The notes beneath the pieces were generated by a model, which saw nothing but the letters and a program-made list of their open reading frames with translations, ran no database searches and had not been told where the DNA came from. From assembly GCA_963754135.1 (NCBI GenBank), contig CAVWEY010000003.1:62001-126000 (forward strand): 64,000 nucleotides of DNA. The letters run 5' to 3'. Positions 17,043 through 25,060 of this stretch are shown piece by piece (positions within the stretch are counted from its first letter, which is position 1; each line of letters begins with the position of its first letter). The stretch comes from JAJFUI01 sp963754135. GTDB taxonomy: Bacteria > Planctomycetota > Planctomycetia > Pirellulales > Thermoguttaceae. The position numbers were made by a program, and so were the translations under genes.

Positions 17043-18790
17043 CCCGCATTTCTCACCACACCGCGGCTTCGCTGCTGCCGACAGGGCGGCGGGTGGGCGG
17101 ACAGGGGGGTGAGGGCCGAGAGTAGGCGGATCAGCGCCCGACGGTCACCTGCGATAGCCGTTGGCAAGGGACGGCAGGCCGTTTGGCAGCGGCGGGAGCG
17201 GCGGCCGCGCAAACCTTCAGCGCCTCGGCCGCCGGAACGCATCGCAATTCGAGGGCCGATCACCGTTATCCCGAGGCCGGCAACGGCAACGACCACCGTT
17301 GCAAGTTCTCGTAAACCTGGACAAAGACGCGCTGATAGGGCCAACTCTGCGACAACGAAATCCACACCCGACGAACCGTCGTCCGCACCAACGCCCCGAG
17401 CTTGAGCAGCTTCAACCGGATCGTATCGCAACGCGCCTCCGCCATCTCCGTCCCTTGCAGTCCGAACTGCCGCAAGGCCACAAGCAGCGTGTAGGCCACG
17501 CTGGAGAGCCACAATCGCAACTGGTTCGCGCGCATCGTGGCACAACTCGTGCGGTCGGCGAACAAACACATTTGCTGCTCCTTGATCCGGTTCTCCATTT
17601 CGCCGCGGGCACAGTACAGGTCCTCGTACAACCCGCGGGCATCGAATTCCTCCGCCGGAAGCGAGGTCACCACGAACCGCGGGTTGCTCCCCTTGGCTAG
17701 GTGCTCGGCCTTGCCCACCACGCGCCGCGGGCGGCTCCAACTTTTCCGCGTCTGGTAGGTGAACTCCTTGAAGACCCGCGCCGCCTGGCCCGTGGCCTCA
17801 AATTGCACCTTCGCCTTGTGCAATTCCTTGCCCAGAATCCGTGATAAACGGGCGTTTTTCGCCAAACCAAGGACGTAATCCACGCGGTTCTCCTCGCACC
17901 ATCGCATCAAGTTCTCGCGGCAGAAACCGCTGTCGCCGCGAACGACGATCCGCACCTCGGGCCAGCGGCGGCGAATCCGCTCGACCAGTTGAGCCAACTG
18001 CTTCACCGAGCCCGCCGCGCCGTCAATGTCCGACGGCCGCAGCTTGGCGCAGAGCAAATGTTCGCCGCAGAAGATGTACAGCGGCAAATAGCAGTAGTTG
18101 TCGTAGTAACCGTGAAAGAACCGGCCCAGTTGATGGCCGTGAATCGGATCGTCCGTGGCGTCCAGGTCGAGCACGATCTGCTTCGGCGGCGCACGATGCA
18201 ACGCCAGAAACGTCTCGACGAAGAACGGTTCGATGTCGCCGTGTCGGGCGACGATCTTCTTGTAGCGGCTCCAGGCGTCGGCCCCCACGGGGGTCAGTTC
18301 CAGGCGGTTGAGCGTGCTCTTGCCCGCCAGCGACTTGCCTCGATCCTTGACGCGGCGACGGTCCTGCCCGACCGGATCGGCCTTGCCCACCAACACCGCC
18401 AAGAGCGGATCGTAACGCAAGGTGTCGTGGTCGTTGAGGTCTTCGTAACCCAGGGCCAAGGCGTACACCCGCTGGGCCAGCAACTCGTAGACCGAGTGTT
18501 CCACCAGGTCGGGGTCGCGGTAGTCGGTGAAGCAGGCGGCAAATCGCCGCAGAATGCCGGTCTTAGCCTCCACCTCCCGCAGGAGCAGGCCGCCGGCGTC
18601 CGAAGTGATGGCTCCGCCGTCGAAGCGCGCGGTGACGGCCCGGCTGCCGAGCCCTTGGAAATCGAACGGGCGTGCGTTACACTCTGTAGACATTGGGCGG
18701 CCTCCTTGCTTGTGGCGTTGTTCGTTTCAGCAAAACAACTTATGCCACAGAAGGCCGCCCTTTTTCAATAGGGGCGGTGAGAAATGCGGG
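17043..18790 (-). mobile_element. Second IS1380-family element, tandem with copy 2
   Basis: 1748 bp with perfect 15-base terminal repeats CCCGCATTTCTCACC (17043-17057 and inverted at 18776-18790). CTAG lies on both sides (17039-17042 and 18791-18794). It is unrelated in sequence to the neighbouring IS but uses the same target. About 220 bases at its left end, after the transposase, have no gene. Confidence 0.93.
17266..18693 (-). CDS. IS1380-family transposase
   Basis: A 475-residue transposase with the classic family start MSTECNARPFDFQGLGSRAV and RFDGGAITSDAGGLLLREVE. Catalytic region: IVLDLDATDDPIHG (first Asp), RIVVRGDSGFCRE (second Asp), and YCARGEMENRIKEQQ (Glu). The reading frame is intact and starts at 18693. 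Confidence 0.93.
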   Translation of the reverse strand: MSTECNARPFDFQGLGSRAVTARFDGGAITSDAGGLLLREVEAKTGILRRFAACFTDYRDPDLVEHSVYELLAQRVYALALGYEDLNDHDTLRYDPLLAVLVGKADPVGQDRRRVKDRGKSLAGKSTLNRLELTPVGADAWSRYKKIVARHGDIEPFFVETFLALHRAPPKQIVLDLDATDDPIHGHQLGRFFHGYYDNYCYLPLYIFCGEHLLCAKLRPSDIDGAAGSVKQLAQLVERIRRRWPEVRIVVRGDSGFCRENLMRWCEENRVDYVLGLAKNARLSRILGKELHKAKVQFEATGQAARVFKEFTYQTRKSWSRPRRVVGKAEHLAKGSNPRFVVTSLPAEEFDARGLYEDLYCARGEMENRIKEQQMCLFADRTSCATMRANQLRLWLSSVAYTLLVALRQFGLQGTEMAEARCDTIRLKLLKLGALVRTTVRRVWISLSQSWPYQRVFVQVYENLQRWSLPLPASG

Positions 18791-20827
18791 CTAGTGGACT
18801 CGCTGTCCCGGTTTGGCGCCGGGGTCGGGGGCCAGCAGGAAGACTTCGCCGCCGCCGCCAGCCGCGACGATCATCCCTTCGCTCAAGCCGAACTTCATTT
18901 TCCGCGGGGCCAGATTGGCGGCGCAGATCACCAGCCGGCCCACCAAGTCCTCCGGCTTATAGGTCCCCTTGATGCCAGCCAGCACCGTGCGATGGTTCTG
19001 GCCGCCCAGTCCGAGCGTCAGTTTAAGGAGCTTCTGTGCCCCGGGCACGTCCTCGGCGGCAATCACCCGGGCCACCCGCAAATCGACCCGGGCGAACTCG
19101 TCGAAGGCGATTGTCTCGGCCAGCGGCTCGGCCAAGAGCGCCGCGTCGTTGTCGAAGGGCACGCTCTCGGCCGGCGGTTCCGCCTCGGCCGGCTCGGCGC
19201 TGGCGGCCACCATCGCCTCGACCCGCTTCGGGTCGATCCGCTGCATCATGTGGCTGAACTTTCCCACCGGCTTGCCCAGAAGCGGCTGCTGCGATTGCTC
19301 CCACGAAACAATTGGATCGCCCAGCAGTTCGCCGGTTTGCTGGGCCAGCCGCGGCAACACGGGCGCCAGGTAGATGGCCAACTGGCGGAACAGATTCAGG
19401 CCGATCGTGCAAACTTGGCGAAGCTCGTCCGTCTTGGAAGGGTCTTTCCGCAAGTTCCATGGCGCCTGCTGCTCGACGAACTGATTGGCCCGGTCGCCAG
19501 CGGCAAGGATCAAACGGACGGCCCTGGCGTAATCCCCGGCGTCGTAGGATTCGGCAATCGCCTGGCCGCCGGCGGCGGCTTGGGCGAACAGCCCACCGTC
19601 ATCGGGATACGTCGCCGCCAGGCCCGTCTCCGCGGCGAACCGGGCGGTTCGGCTCGCCAAGTTCACAATGTTCCCCACCATGTCGGCGTTTACTTTGGCG
19701 ACGAACTCCTCGAAGCTCAGGTCGATGTCGTCCACCCGCGAGGTGAGTTTCGAGGCATAGTAGTACCGCAGGTACGCCGGGTCGAGGTGCTCCAGGTAGG
19801 TCGAGGCCCGGATGAACGTCCCCTTGCTCTTCGACATCTTCTCGCCATTGACCGTCAAAAAGCCGTGGATGTGGACCTTCGCCGGCAGATTGAAGCCGGC
19901 CACGTGCAGCATGGCCGGCCAGAACAGCGTGTGGAAATAGGCGATGTCCTTGCCGATGAAGTGGTGGATTTCCGTCTCCGGGCTGCGCCACCAATCGTCG
20001 AGCTTCTCGCCCTGCCGCCGGCACCACTGCAACGTCGAGCCGATGTAGCCGATCGGGGCGTCGAACCAGACGTACCAGTAGTTGCCGGGGCTGTCGGGTA
20101 TCTCGAAGCCGAAGTACGGCGCCGGCCGCGAAACGTCCCAATCATGGAGCGGCTCGCCGAGGAAATGGCCGGTCAGGTAGTTGGCGATTTCCGGCTGGAG
20201 GTGCCCGCCCCGCTGCGTCCACTCTTCGAGGAACGGGTGCAGCTTCTCGATGTTCACGAACAGGTGGGCGGCCGTGCGGATTTCCGGCTTCGTGCTGGAA
20301 AGGGTGCTCACGGGATCGATCAACTCGACGGCGTTGTAGTGATGTCCGCACCTGTCGCAACTGTCGCCGTATTGGCCGGGTGAATGGCAATTCGGGTTGG
20401 GGCAGGTCCCCTTGACGAAGCGGTCGGCCAGGAAGGTGCCGGCCTGGGCGTCGTAGAGTTGAGTGACCTCTTTCTCTTCGACCAGGCCGGCCTTGCGCAG
20501 TGCTGCCCAAATCTCGACGCAATACTCCCGCGTTTCCGGGCTGTTGGTGCTGCCATAGTTGTCGAACTCGATCTGGAAGCCGGCAAAATCGGCGACGTGG
20601 GCCTGCCGCATCCGGGCGATCAGCTCCTCCTCGCCAAGGCCCTCCTGCCGGGCGCGGATCATAATGGCCGTGCCGTGGGTGTCGTCGGCGCAGAAGTAGA
20701 CGCATCGCCGCCCGCGGAGCTTCTGGAACCGCACCCAGATGTCCGTCTGAAGGTACTCGACCAGGTGTCCGATGTGGATGTGCCCGTTGGCGTAGGGGAG
20801 TGCGCTGGTGACCAGGATTCGCCGCAT
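18791..20827 (-). CDS. metG: Methionyl-tRNA synthetase
   Basis: MetG loads methionine on tRNA-Met. The 678-residue protein starts MRRILVTSALPYANG and has the HIGH-class motif in HIHIGHLVEYL (about residues 16-26), a zinc knuckle CPNPNC...CDRCG, the KMSKS loop in NGEKMSKSKG, and an anticodon-binding helical domain. The last 115 residues form an EMAP/Trbp111-like tRNA-binding domain (FDEFARVDLRVARV). Stop TAG is on the minus strand within CTAG at 18791-18794, the target duplication of the adjacent IS. The protein's last residues (GQRVH) are normal, so the IS has not harmed it. Confidence 0.96.
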   Translation of the reverse strand: MRRILVTSALPYANGHIHIGHLVEYLQTDIWVRFQKLRGRRCVYFCADDTHGTAIMIRARQEGLGEEELIARMRQAHVADFAGFQIEFDNYGSTNSPETREYCVEIWAALRKAGLVEEKEVTQLYDAQAGTFLADRFVKGTCPNPNCHSPGQYGDSCDRCGHHYNAVELIDPVSTLSSTKPEIRTAAHLFVNIEKLHPFLEEWTQRGGHLQPEIANYLTGHFLGEPLHDWDVSRPAPYFGFEIPDSPGNYWYVWFDAPIGYIGSTLQWCRRQGEKLDDWWRSPETEIHHFIGKDIAYFHTLFWPAMLHVAGFNLPAKVHIHGFLTVNGEKMSKSKGTFIRASTYLEHLDPAYLRYYYASKLTSRVDDIDLSFEEFVAKVNADMVGNIVNLASRTARFAAETGLAATYPDDGGLFAQAAAGGQAIAESYDAGDYARAVRLILAAGDRANQFVEQQAPWNLRKDPSKTDELRQVCTIGLNLFRQLAIYLAPVLPRLAQQTGELLGDPIVSWEQSQQPLLGKPVGKFSHMMQRIDPKRVEAMVAASAEPAEAEPPAESVPFDNDAALLAEPLAETIAFDEFARVDLRVARVIAAEDVPGAQKLLKLTLGLGGQNHRTVLAGIKGTYKPEDLVGRLVICAANLAPRKMKFGLSEGMIVAAGGGGEVFLLAPDPGAKPGQRVH

Positions 20828-20844
20828 GTCCGTCCTCCGTATTG

Positions 20845-20899
20845 TACTCGTTACGCTCCGCGTGACGCCGGTTCCCTCACGCGGAGCGTGAGGAATACA
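20845..20899. repeat. Palindromic repeat upstream of metG (GTACTCGTTACGCTC family)
   Basis: Begins GTACTCGTTACGCTCCGCG and ends CGCGGAGCGTGAGGAATAC, an imperfect inverted copy. It is related to the unit inside sat at 5816-5884. Confidence 0.75.
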
Positions 20900-20944
20900 T
20901 TGTCAAGGGAGCATTGTAAAGCATAAGCCCCCCCGAGACAAGCC

Positions 20945-20974
20945 TTTACGTGGGTCCTCCGGGAATGGTACAAT
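20945..20974 (+). promoter_or_regulatory. Possible promoter of the Phd/PIN pair
   Basis: TTTACG (20945-20950), 18-base spacer, TACAAT (20969-20974), 49 bases before the antitoxin ATG. The -35 match is moderate. Confidence 0.45.
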
Positions 20975-21023
20975 GGGAGTGTAACCATAACGATTGAGCC
21001 TTCTCTGGCTGGAGGCGCGAAAA

Positions 21024-21254
21024 ATGACTAACGTGAATGTCGATGAGGCCGGGTCTCGCCTGCCGGAAATCATTTCCGGACTGAATCCGGGAGAACAGGT
21101 GGCCATCGTGCAAGATGGCAAACCGCTAGCCATGCTGACGAGGACCTGTCCGAATCAATGGCCCTGCACGGCCGGAAGCGTGCAGGACAGCAAGCATTGG
21201 ATGTCGCCTGATTTTGATGCCCCGCTCGAAGACTTCCGGGAGTACATGGAATGA
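21024..21254 (+). CDS. Phd/YefM-like antitoxin
   Basis: A 76-residue protein, ATG 21024 with GGAGG at 21011. MTNVNVDEAGSRLPEIISGL and GEQVAIVQDGKPLAML form the Phd/YefM DNA-binding dimer fold; the C-terminal tail (FDAPLEDFREYME) is the toxin-wrapping segment. The stop overlaps the PIN toxin start (ATGA at 21251). Confidence 0.85.
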   Translation: MTNVNVDEAGSRLPEIISGLNPGEQVAIVQDGKPLAMLTRTCPNQWPCTAGSVQDSKHWMSPDFDAPLEDFREYME

Positions 21255-21640
21255 GCGACCTGCTGCTGGACACCCATGCAGTGCTTTGGTTCTTTTGGGA
21301 TGACTCACGGCTGAGCGCCGCTGCACGGGCACTGATCGAGGACGCCAACAACCGGAAACTGGTCAGCATCGCAAGCTGCTGGGAAATCGCCATCAAGGCG
21401 GGTCTCGGGAAACTGGACCTCGGCGAGTCGAGCCGTTCCTTCCTGCCCCGCGAGATCGCCCGCAACAACTTCGAGTTGTTGCCCATCAGCCTTGACCATG
21501 CAACCATGGTCGAGGGTCTGGCGCCGCACCATCGCGACCCCTTCGACCGGCTGCTGATTGCTCAGGCATTGGTCGAGGGGCTATCGTTTGTGAGCCGCGA
21601 TGCCGTGTTCGATCAATACCACGTCTCTCGTTTGTGGTAG
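21251..21640 (+). CDS. PIN-domain toxin (VapC-like)
   Basis: A 129-residue PIN ribonuclease. The acidic metal-binding residues are visible in LLLDTHAVLWF (Asp near residue 7), SCWEIAIKAGLGKL (Glu), RDPFDRLLIAQA (Asp) and SRDAVFDQY (Asp). The group with LLLDTHxxLW and the Phd-type partner is common in bacteria. Translationally coupled to the antitoxin. Confidence 0.9.
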   Translation: MSDLLLDTHAVLWFFWDDSRLSAAARALIEDANNRKLVSIASCWEIAIKAGLGKLDLGESSRSFLPREIARNNFELLPISLDHATMVEGLAPHHRDPFDRLLIAQALVEGLSFVSRDAVFDQYHVSRLW

Positions 21641-21687
21641 CCCCGCTCCTTGAGGCAAGACTTATGATGCGAACTGGAGAATAATCA

Positions 21688-22683
21688 ATGGCAAAGTCCA
21701 TGTGGATGGTCCGTGCCGGCGAGAATGGGTATTTGTTCGATGACTTTCGGAAGAACAACTGCGTGGCAATTGGATGGGACAAACTTGGCGACCTCAAGGA
21801 GGCCGCGACGCTCGAGCAAGTACGGGATCGTTACGTTAAGCTGTATCCTGGAGAAAAACCTGTCAAGCTCAACAATGCTGTTGCGATGATATTCAAGTTT
21901 CAGACGACCCTCAGGGAAGGGCACAAGGTGGTCACCTACAATCCGCAACAACGTGAGTATCTCATTGGTTCGGTGAAGGGTGAATGTCGATTCGATCCGG
22001 CGCGTGAGCATTACCAGCATGTCCGCGACGTTGACTGGCTCGGAGTTGTTAGCCGTGACGATCTTCGTGCCGCGTCTCGCAGTTCCTTGAGTGGGAAACT
22101 CGCACTGTTTTCCATCAACGATGACGTTGCTGAAGACCTTCTTCGAGTATTTCACGGGAAGAAGGAGAAGACCGAAGAAGAGGAAGAGGAAAGAGAGGAG
22201 CTTGAGCAAGTTAGGGAGGACACGGTAAGCCGTGCTCACGAATTGATCGAGGACAGGATTCTACGGCTTAGCGACGAGGAAATGGAGCAGTTGGTGGCTG
22301 CTATCCTTCGGGCGATGGGCTATAAAGCGAGAGTAACGCCCAAGGGTCCCGATCGGGGAGTCGATGTCATTGCTTCACCCGACGGACTTGGCCTTGAGGA
22401 GCCGAGAATCAAAGCCGAGGTGAAGCATCGGCCGAAAACCGCAATGGGATCGCAGGAAATCCGAAGCTTCTTGGGTGGTTTGCGCCAGGGAGACCGGGCT
22501 CTCTATGTGAGCACGGGCGGTTTCTCCAAAGACGCCGCGTATGAAGCGGACAGAGCGAACGTTCCGATCACCCTCGTTGGACTCGATGAGCTTGCGTCTC
22601 TTGTGGTTGCCCACTACGAGACCTTCGACATGGACGGAAAAGTGCTGATTCCACTAGCACGACTGTATTGGCCCATCGAATGA
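21688..22683 (+). CDS. Mrr-type restriction endonuclease with EVE-like N-terminus
   Basis: A 331-residue protein. The first 130 residues (MWMVRAGENGYLFDDF, NCVAIGWDKLGDL, REYLIGSVKGECRF) resemble an EVE/PUA-like modified-base reader. A charged coiled-coil linker follows (KKEKTEEEEEEREELEQ). The C-terminal part is an Mrr nuclease: MEQLVAAILRAMGYKARVTP, then GPDRGVDVIAS with the catalytic Asp and IKAEVKHR with the ExK pair. Such enzymes cut DNA with modified bases, so the likely role is type IV phage restriction. No methylase is adjacent, as expected for type IV. AT content is somewhat higher than in neighbouring genes. Confidence 0.85.
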   Translation: MAKSMWMVRAGENGYLFDDFRKNNCVAIGWDKLGDLKEAATLEQVRDRYVKLYPGEKPVKLNNAVAMIFKFQTTLREGHKVVTYNPQQREYLIGSVKGECRFDPAREHYQHVRDVDWLGVVSRDDLRAASRSSLSGKLALFSINDDVAEDLLRVFHGKKEKTEEEEEEREELEQVREDTVSRAHELIEDRILRLSDEEMEQLVAAILRAMGYKARVTPKGPDRGVDVIASPDGLGLEEPRIKAEVKHRPKTAMGSQEIRSFLGGLRQGDRALYVSTGGFSKDAAYEADRANVPITLVGLDELASLVVAHYETFDMDGKVLIPLARLYWPIE

Positions 22684-22729
22684 GGAAGCCTTCCTCGATC
22701 GCTTGCCTTCGCGTTTCGGGAGCATAACA

Positions 22730-22948
22730 ATGGACTGTCTTGGCTACATCGTTCGCGACCCGACGATCTGCGGTGGCAAGCCGGTGATCAAGGGAACTCG
22801 CGTGACATTACGAACGGTTCTGGCCAGTCTGGCCGAAGGGGCCAGTGACCACGAGATTCTTGCTGACTTTCCCACGCTGAGCGCCGAGGACGTCCGCGCC
22901 GTTGTCGCCTTTGCGGCGGCGTCCACGGACAGGGAGCATTGCCCATGA
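22730..22948 (+). CDS. DUF433 protein (antitoxin-like)
   Basis: A 72-residue protein starting MDCLGYIVRDPTICGG with the DUF433 core GGKPVIKGTRVTLRTVLASL and DHEILADFPTLSAEDVRAV. DUF433 proteins usually precede a PIN-like DUF5615 toxin; none follows here. Instead the stop overlaps the P-II start (ATGA at 22945), so it is either a solitary regulator or lost its toxin. RBS GGGAG at 22718. Confidence 0.85.
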   Translation: MDCLGYIVRDPTICGGKPVIKGTRVTLRTVLASLAEGASDHEILADFPTLSAEDVRAVVAFAAASTDREHCP

Positions 22949-23292
22949 AACTAATCATCGCCATCATTCAACCCCATCGCTTGGAGGCCGTGAAGCAGGC
23001 CCTGGCCGACGTCGAGGTCTTCCGCCTGACGGTGATGGACGTGCAGGGCTTCGGCCGGCAGCGGGGACAGGCCGAGGTCTACCGCGGCCACGAGTTCTCA
23101 GTGAACCTATTGCGGAAGGTGCAGTTGATGATCGGAGTGAACGACGCCTTCGTCGAGCCGACCATCGAGGCCATCATCAAAGGCGGTCGCACCGGACCGG
23201 CCGGCGAGATCGGCGACGGCAAGATTTTCGTCCTCCCCCTGGAAGATTGCGTCCGCATCCGCACCGGCGAAAGGGGCGGCGAGGCAATATGA
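22945..23292 (+). CDS. P-II nitrogen regulatory protein with Phe at position 51
   Basis: P-II trimers sense 2-oxoglutarate and ATP/ADP and control nitrogen uptake and glutamine synthetase. The 115-residue protein starts MKLIIAIIQPHRLEAVKQAL; the T-loop reads GFGRQRGQAEVYRGHEFSVN and the C-terminal loop GKIFVLPLEDCVRIRTGERG. Counting from ATG 22945, residue 51 is Phe rather than the uridylylated Tyr, while Tyr46 is kept, so GlnD-type uridylylation is not expected. No amtB or glnA is adjacent. Confidence 0.92.
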   Translation: MKLIIAIIQPHRLEAVKQALADVEVFRLTVMDVQGFGRQRGQAEVYRGHEFSVNLLRKVQLMIGVNDAFVEPTIEAIIKGGRTGPAGEIGDGKIFVLPLEDCVRIRTGERGGEAI

Positions 23293-23293
23293 A

Positions 23294-23395
23294 AAGGATG
23301 AGGGATAAGGGATAAGAGATGAGGGCAAGAGATGACCATAGAGCAGGCTGCACGTTCTCACCATCCCTCATCCCTCATCTATTATCCTTCATCCG
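23294..23395. repeat. GGATGAGGGATAAGG / CCTTCATCC inverted repeat region
   Basis: GGATGAGGGATAAGGGATAA on the left and CCATCCCTCATCCCTCATC...CCTTCATCC on the right can pair. It fills the gap between P-II and hypA. A related run (CTTCATCCCTCATCCTTCAT) is inside the FecR gene at about 34947-34976. Confidence 0.7.
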
Positions 23396-23398
23396 TTT

Positions 23399-23755
23399 AT
23401 GCACGAACTGACCATCGTCGACGCCCTGATCGAGCAGGTGAAAGAGACGCTTGAGCGCACCGGCGAGCGGGGGCGGGTGTTGCGGATGGAGTTGAGCATT
23501 GGCCGGCTCTCGGGCGTTAGTTGCCAGTCGCTAAAGTTCGCCTTCGGGCTGCTGGCGGCGGGCAGCGTCATAGAGGGGGCCGAGATCGTGATCCACGAGC
23601 CGAAAGCCGTTTGCAACTGCCGCACCTGCCACGCCCGCGTCGAAATCGACGGACTGGTCGTCGAATGTCCGCAATGCCGCAGCGGGGAGATTTCGATCGA
23701 AGGAGGGCGGGACTTGATCCTGCAAAGCATTGAAGTCGAGGAATTGCCGCCATGA
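23399..23755 (+). CDS. hypA: Hydrogenase nickel incorporation protein HypA
   Basis: HypA delivers nickel to NiFe-hydrogenase together with HypB. The 118-residue protein begins MHELTIVDALIEQV with the nickel-binding His2. The zinc site is formed by two Cys pairs, CNCRTC and CPQC (about residues 73-97). It opens the hyp cluster and overlaps hypB by the ATGA at 23752. Confidence 0.95.
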   Translation: MHELTIVDALIEQVKETLERTGERGRVLRMELSIGRLSGVSCQSLKFAFGLLAAGSVIEGAEIVIHEPKAVCNCRTCHARVEIDGLVVECPQCRSGEISIEGGRDLILQSIEVEELPP

Positions 23756-24426
23756 AGATCGTCGCCGCCAAAAAAATACTGAAAGCCAACGACCAGCTCG
23801 CCGCCGAGAACCGCGCCCGGCTGGAGGCCGCCGGAGTGTTCGGCCTGAACGTGGTCGGCTCGCCCGGCTCGGGCAAGACCACGCTCTTGGAGGCCCTGTT
23901 CGCCCAGCTCAAGGGCCGCCTGCGCCCCGCGGTCATCGAGGGGGATATCGCCGGCTCGATCGACGCCGACCGGATGGAGCGGATCGGCGTGCCCGTCGTC
24001 CAGGTCAACACGGACGGCGCCTGCCACCTGGACGCCAACATGATCGCGGTAGCCGGCCGGGAACTTGACCTGAAGGAAATTGACTTGTTGGCGATCGAGA
24101 ACGTGGGCAATCTGGTTTGCACGGCCGGCTTCGACCTGGGCGAGCACCTGCGGATCGTGGTCTTGAGCACCAGCGAAGGGGACGACAAGGCGGTCAAGTA
24201 TCCGGCGATTTTCCAGGGTTCCGACGCCCTGTTCATCACCAAGATCGACCTCTTGCCGCACGTGAACTTCCGGGGCGAGCGGATCGCGGCCGACATGCGG
24301 CGGCTGCGGCCCGAGGCGGCCGTGTTTCAGGTTTCGGCCCTTCGCGGCGACGGCATCCCGGAAGCGGCCGAGTGGCTCGCCGAGAAGCAGCATCGCCAGA
24401 CTGCCGCGATTCCCAAACGCCAGTGA
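23752..24426 (+). CDS. hypB: Hydrogenase nickel incorporation GTPase HypB
   Basis: A 224-residue GTPase that drives nickel insertion. The P-loop GSPGSGKT is at residues 36-43. The G-domain metal site Cys91-His92 lies in GACHLD. Guanine recognition is by TKID. There is no N-terminal CxxCGC motif and no His-rich stretch, so it is the minimal type. Coupled with hypA; downstream the operon is interrupted by an ankyrin gene before hypF. Confidence 0.95.
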   Translation: MKIVAAKKILKANDQLAAENRARLEAAGVFGLNVVGSPGSGKTTLLEALFAQLKGRLRPAVIEGDIAGSIDADRMERIGVPVVQVNTDGACHLDANMIAVAGRELDLKEIDLLAIENVGNLVCTAGFDLGEHLRIVVLSTSEGDDKAVKYPAIFQGSDALFITKIDLLPHVNFRGERIAADMRRLRPEAAVFQVSALRGDGIPEAAEWLAEKQHRQTAAIPKRQ

Positions 24427-24455
24427 GGGCTTTGGGCCTAAACGGAGCACGTCCA

Positions 24456-25044
24456 ATGAGAATTCGAAGGCGGTTTACCGTGGTGGAGTTGCTCGTCGTA
24501 ATAGCGATTATCGCGCTTCTAATCGCTCTCTTTCGATCCCCTTCTACGGGCCTACTCGGTCCCCTCTGTGCTGCGGCAAGCGGTGGCGACGCACTTGAAG
24601 CAAGGAGGCTAATTGACGGCGGCCTCGCCAATGTAAAGGAACACAACGGCAGGGGAAGAACGGCGACTCCATTACGCTGCATCTTATGGCCACAAAAACG
24701 TCGTCCAATTGCTCATAGAGAAAGGAGCGAATCTTGACGCGAGGGATTATTGGCTCAAGACTCCGCTGCACTATGCTGCATCCTGTGGCAGCGTTGAAGT
24801 CGTACGGCTGCTAGTGGCTGGCGGCGCAGGTTTGAACGCCGAGAGCAGTATGAACGGTACGCCGTTGGACTGCGCCGAAAGCGCGGCACGGAAGGTAGCT
24901 ACAAGCAACGGAAATGCAAACGCACAGGACAAAGATCGGCACGCGCGGTTGGACGATGCGGAAAGCAAGAATTACGCTGAGGTCGTCAAATTCTTGATCT
25001 CTAAGGGCGCAACAAGGTCACCGGCTCTCAAAGATCGGCGGTAA
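24456..25044 (+). pseudogene. Ankyrin-repeat protein with prepilin-like N-terminus, frameshifted
   Basis: ATG 24456 opens MRIRRRFTVVELLVVIAIIA, the N-terminal methylation segment of type IV pilin-like proteins (as in planctomycete DUF1559), though the usual Gly before Phe is Arg. Then comes CAAASGGDALEARRLIDGGL, the first ankyrin-like unit. Near 24676 the frame shifts; the next frame gives HYAASYGHKNVVQLL, TPLHYAASCGSVEVVRLL and a last unit to residue 111 of that frame (FLISKGATRS). ACTCCATTACGCTGCA looks like ACTCCATTACATTACGCTGCA with one ATTAC lost, i.e. a 5-base slippage. It sits inside the hyp operon in the same direction. Confidence 0.7.
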
Positions 25045-25060
25045 GGAGAGAACCGCAGCC

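Noticed and set aside
19000..20700. Long plus-strand frame opposite metG
   Set aside because: It is a shadow frame caused by high GC; metG on the minus strand is certain. The same holds for frames opposite the IS elements, the 1281-residue protein and Gfo/Idh genes.
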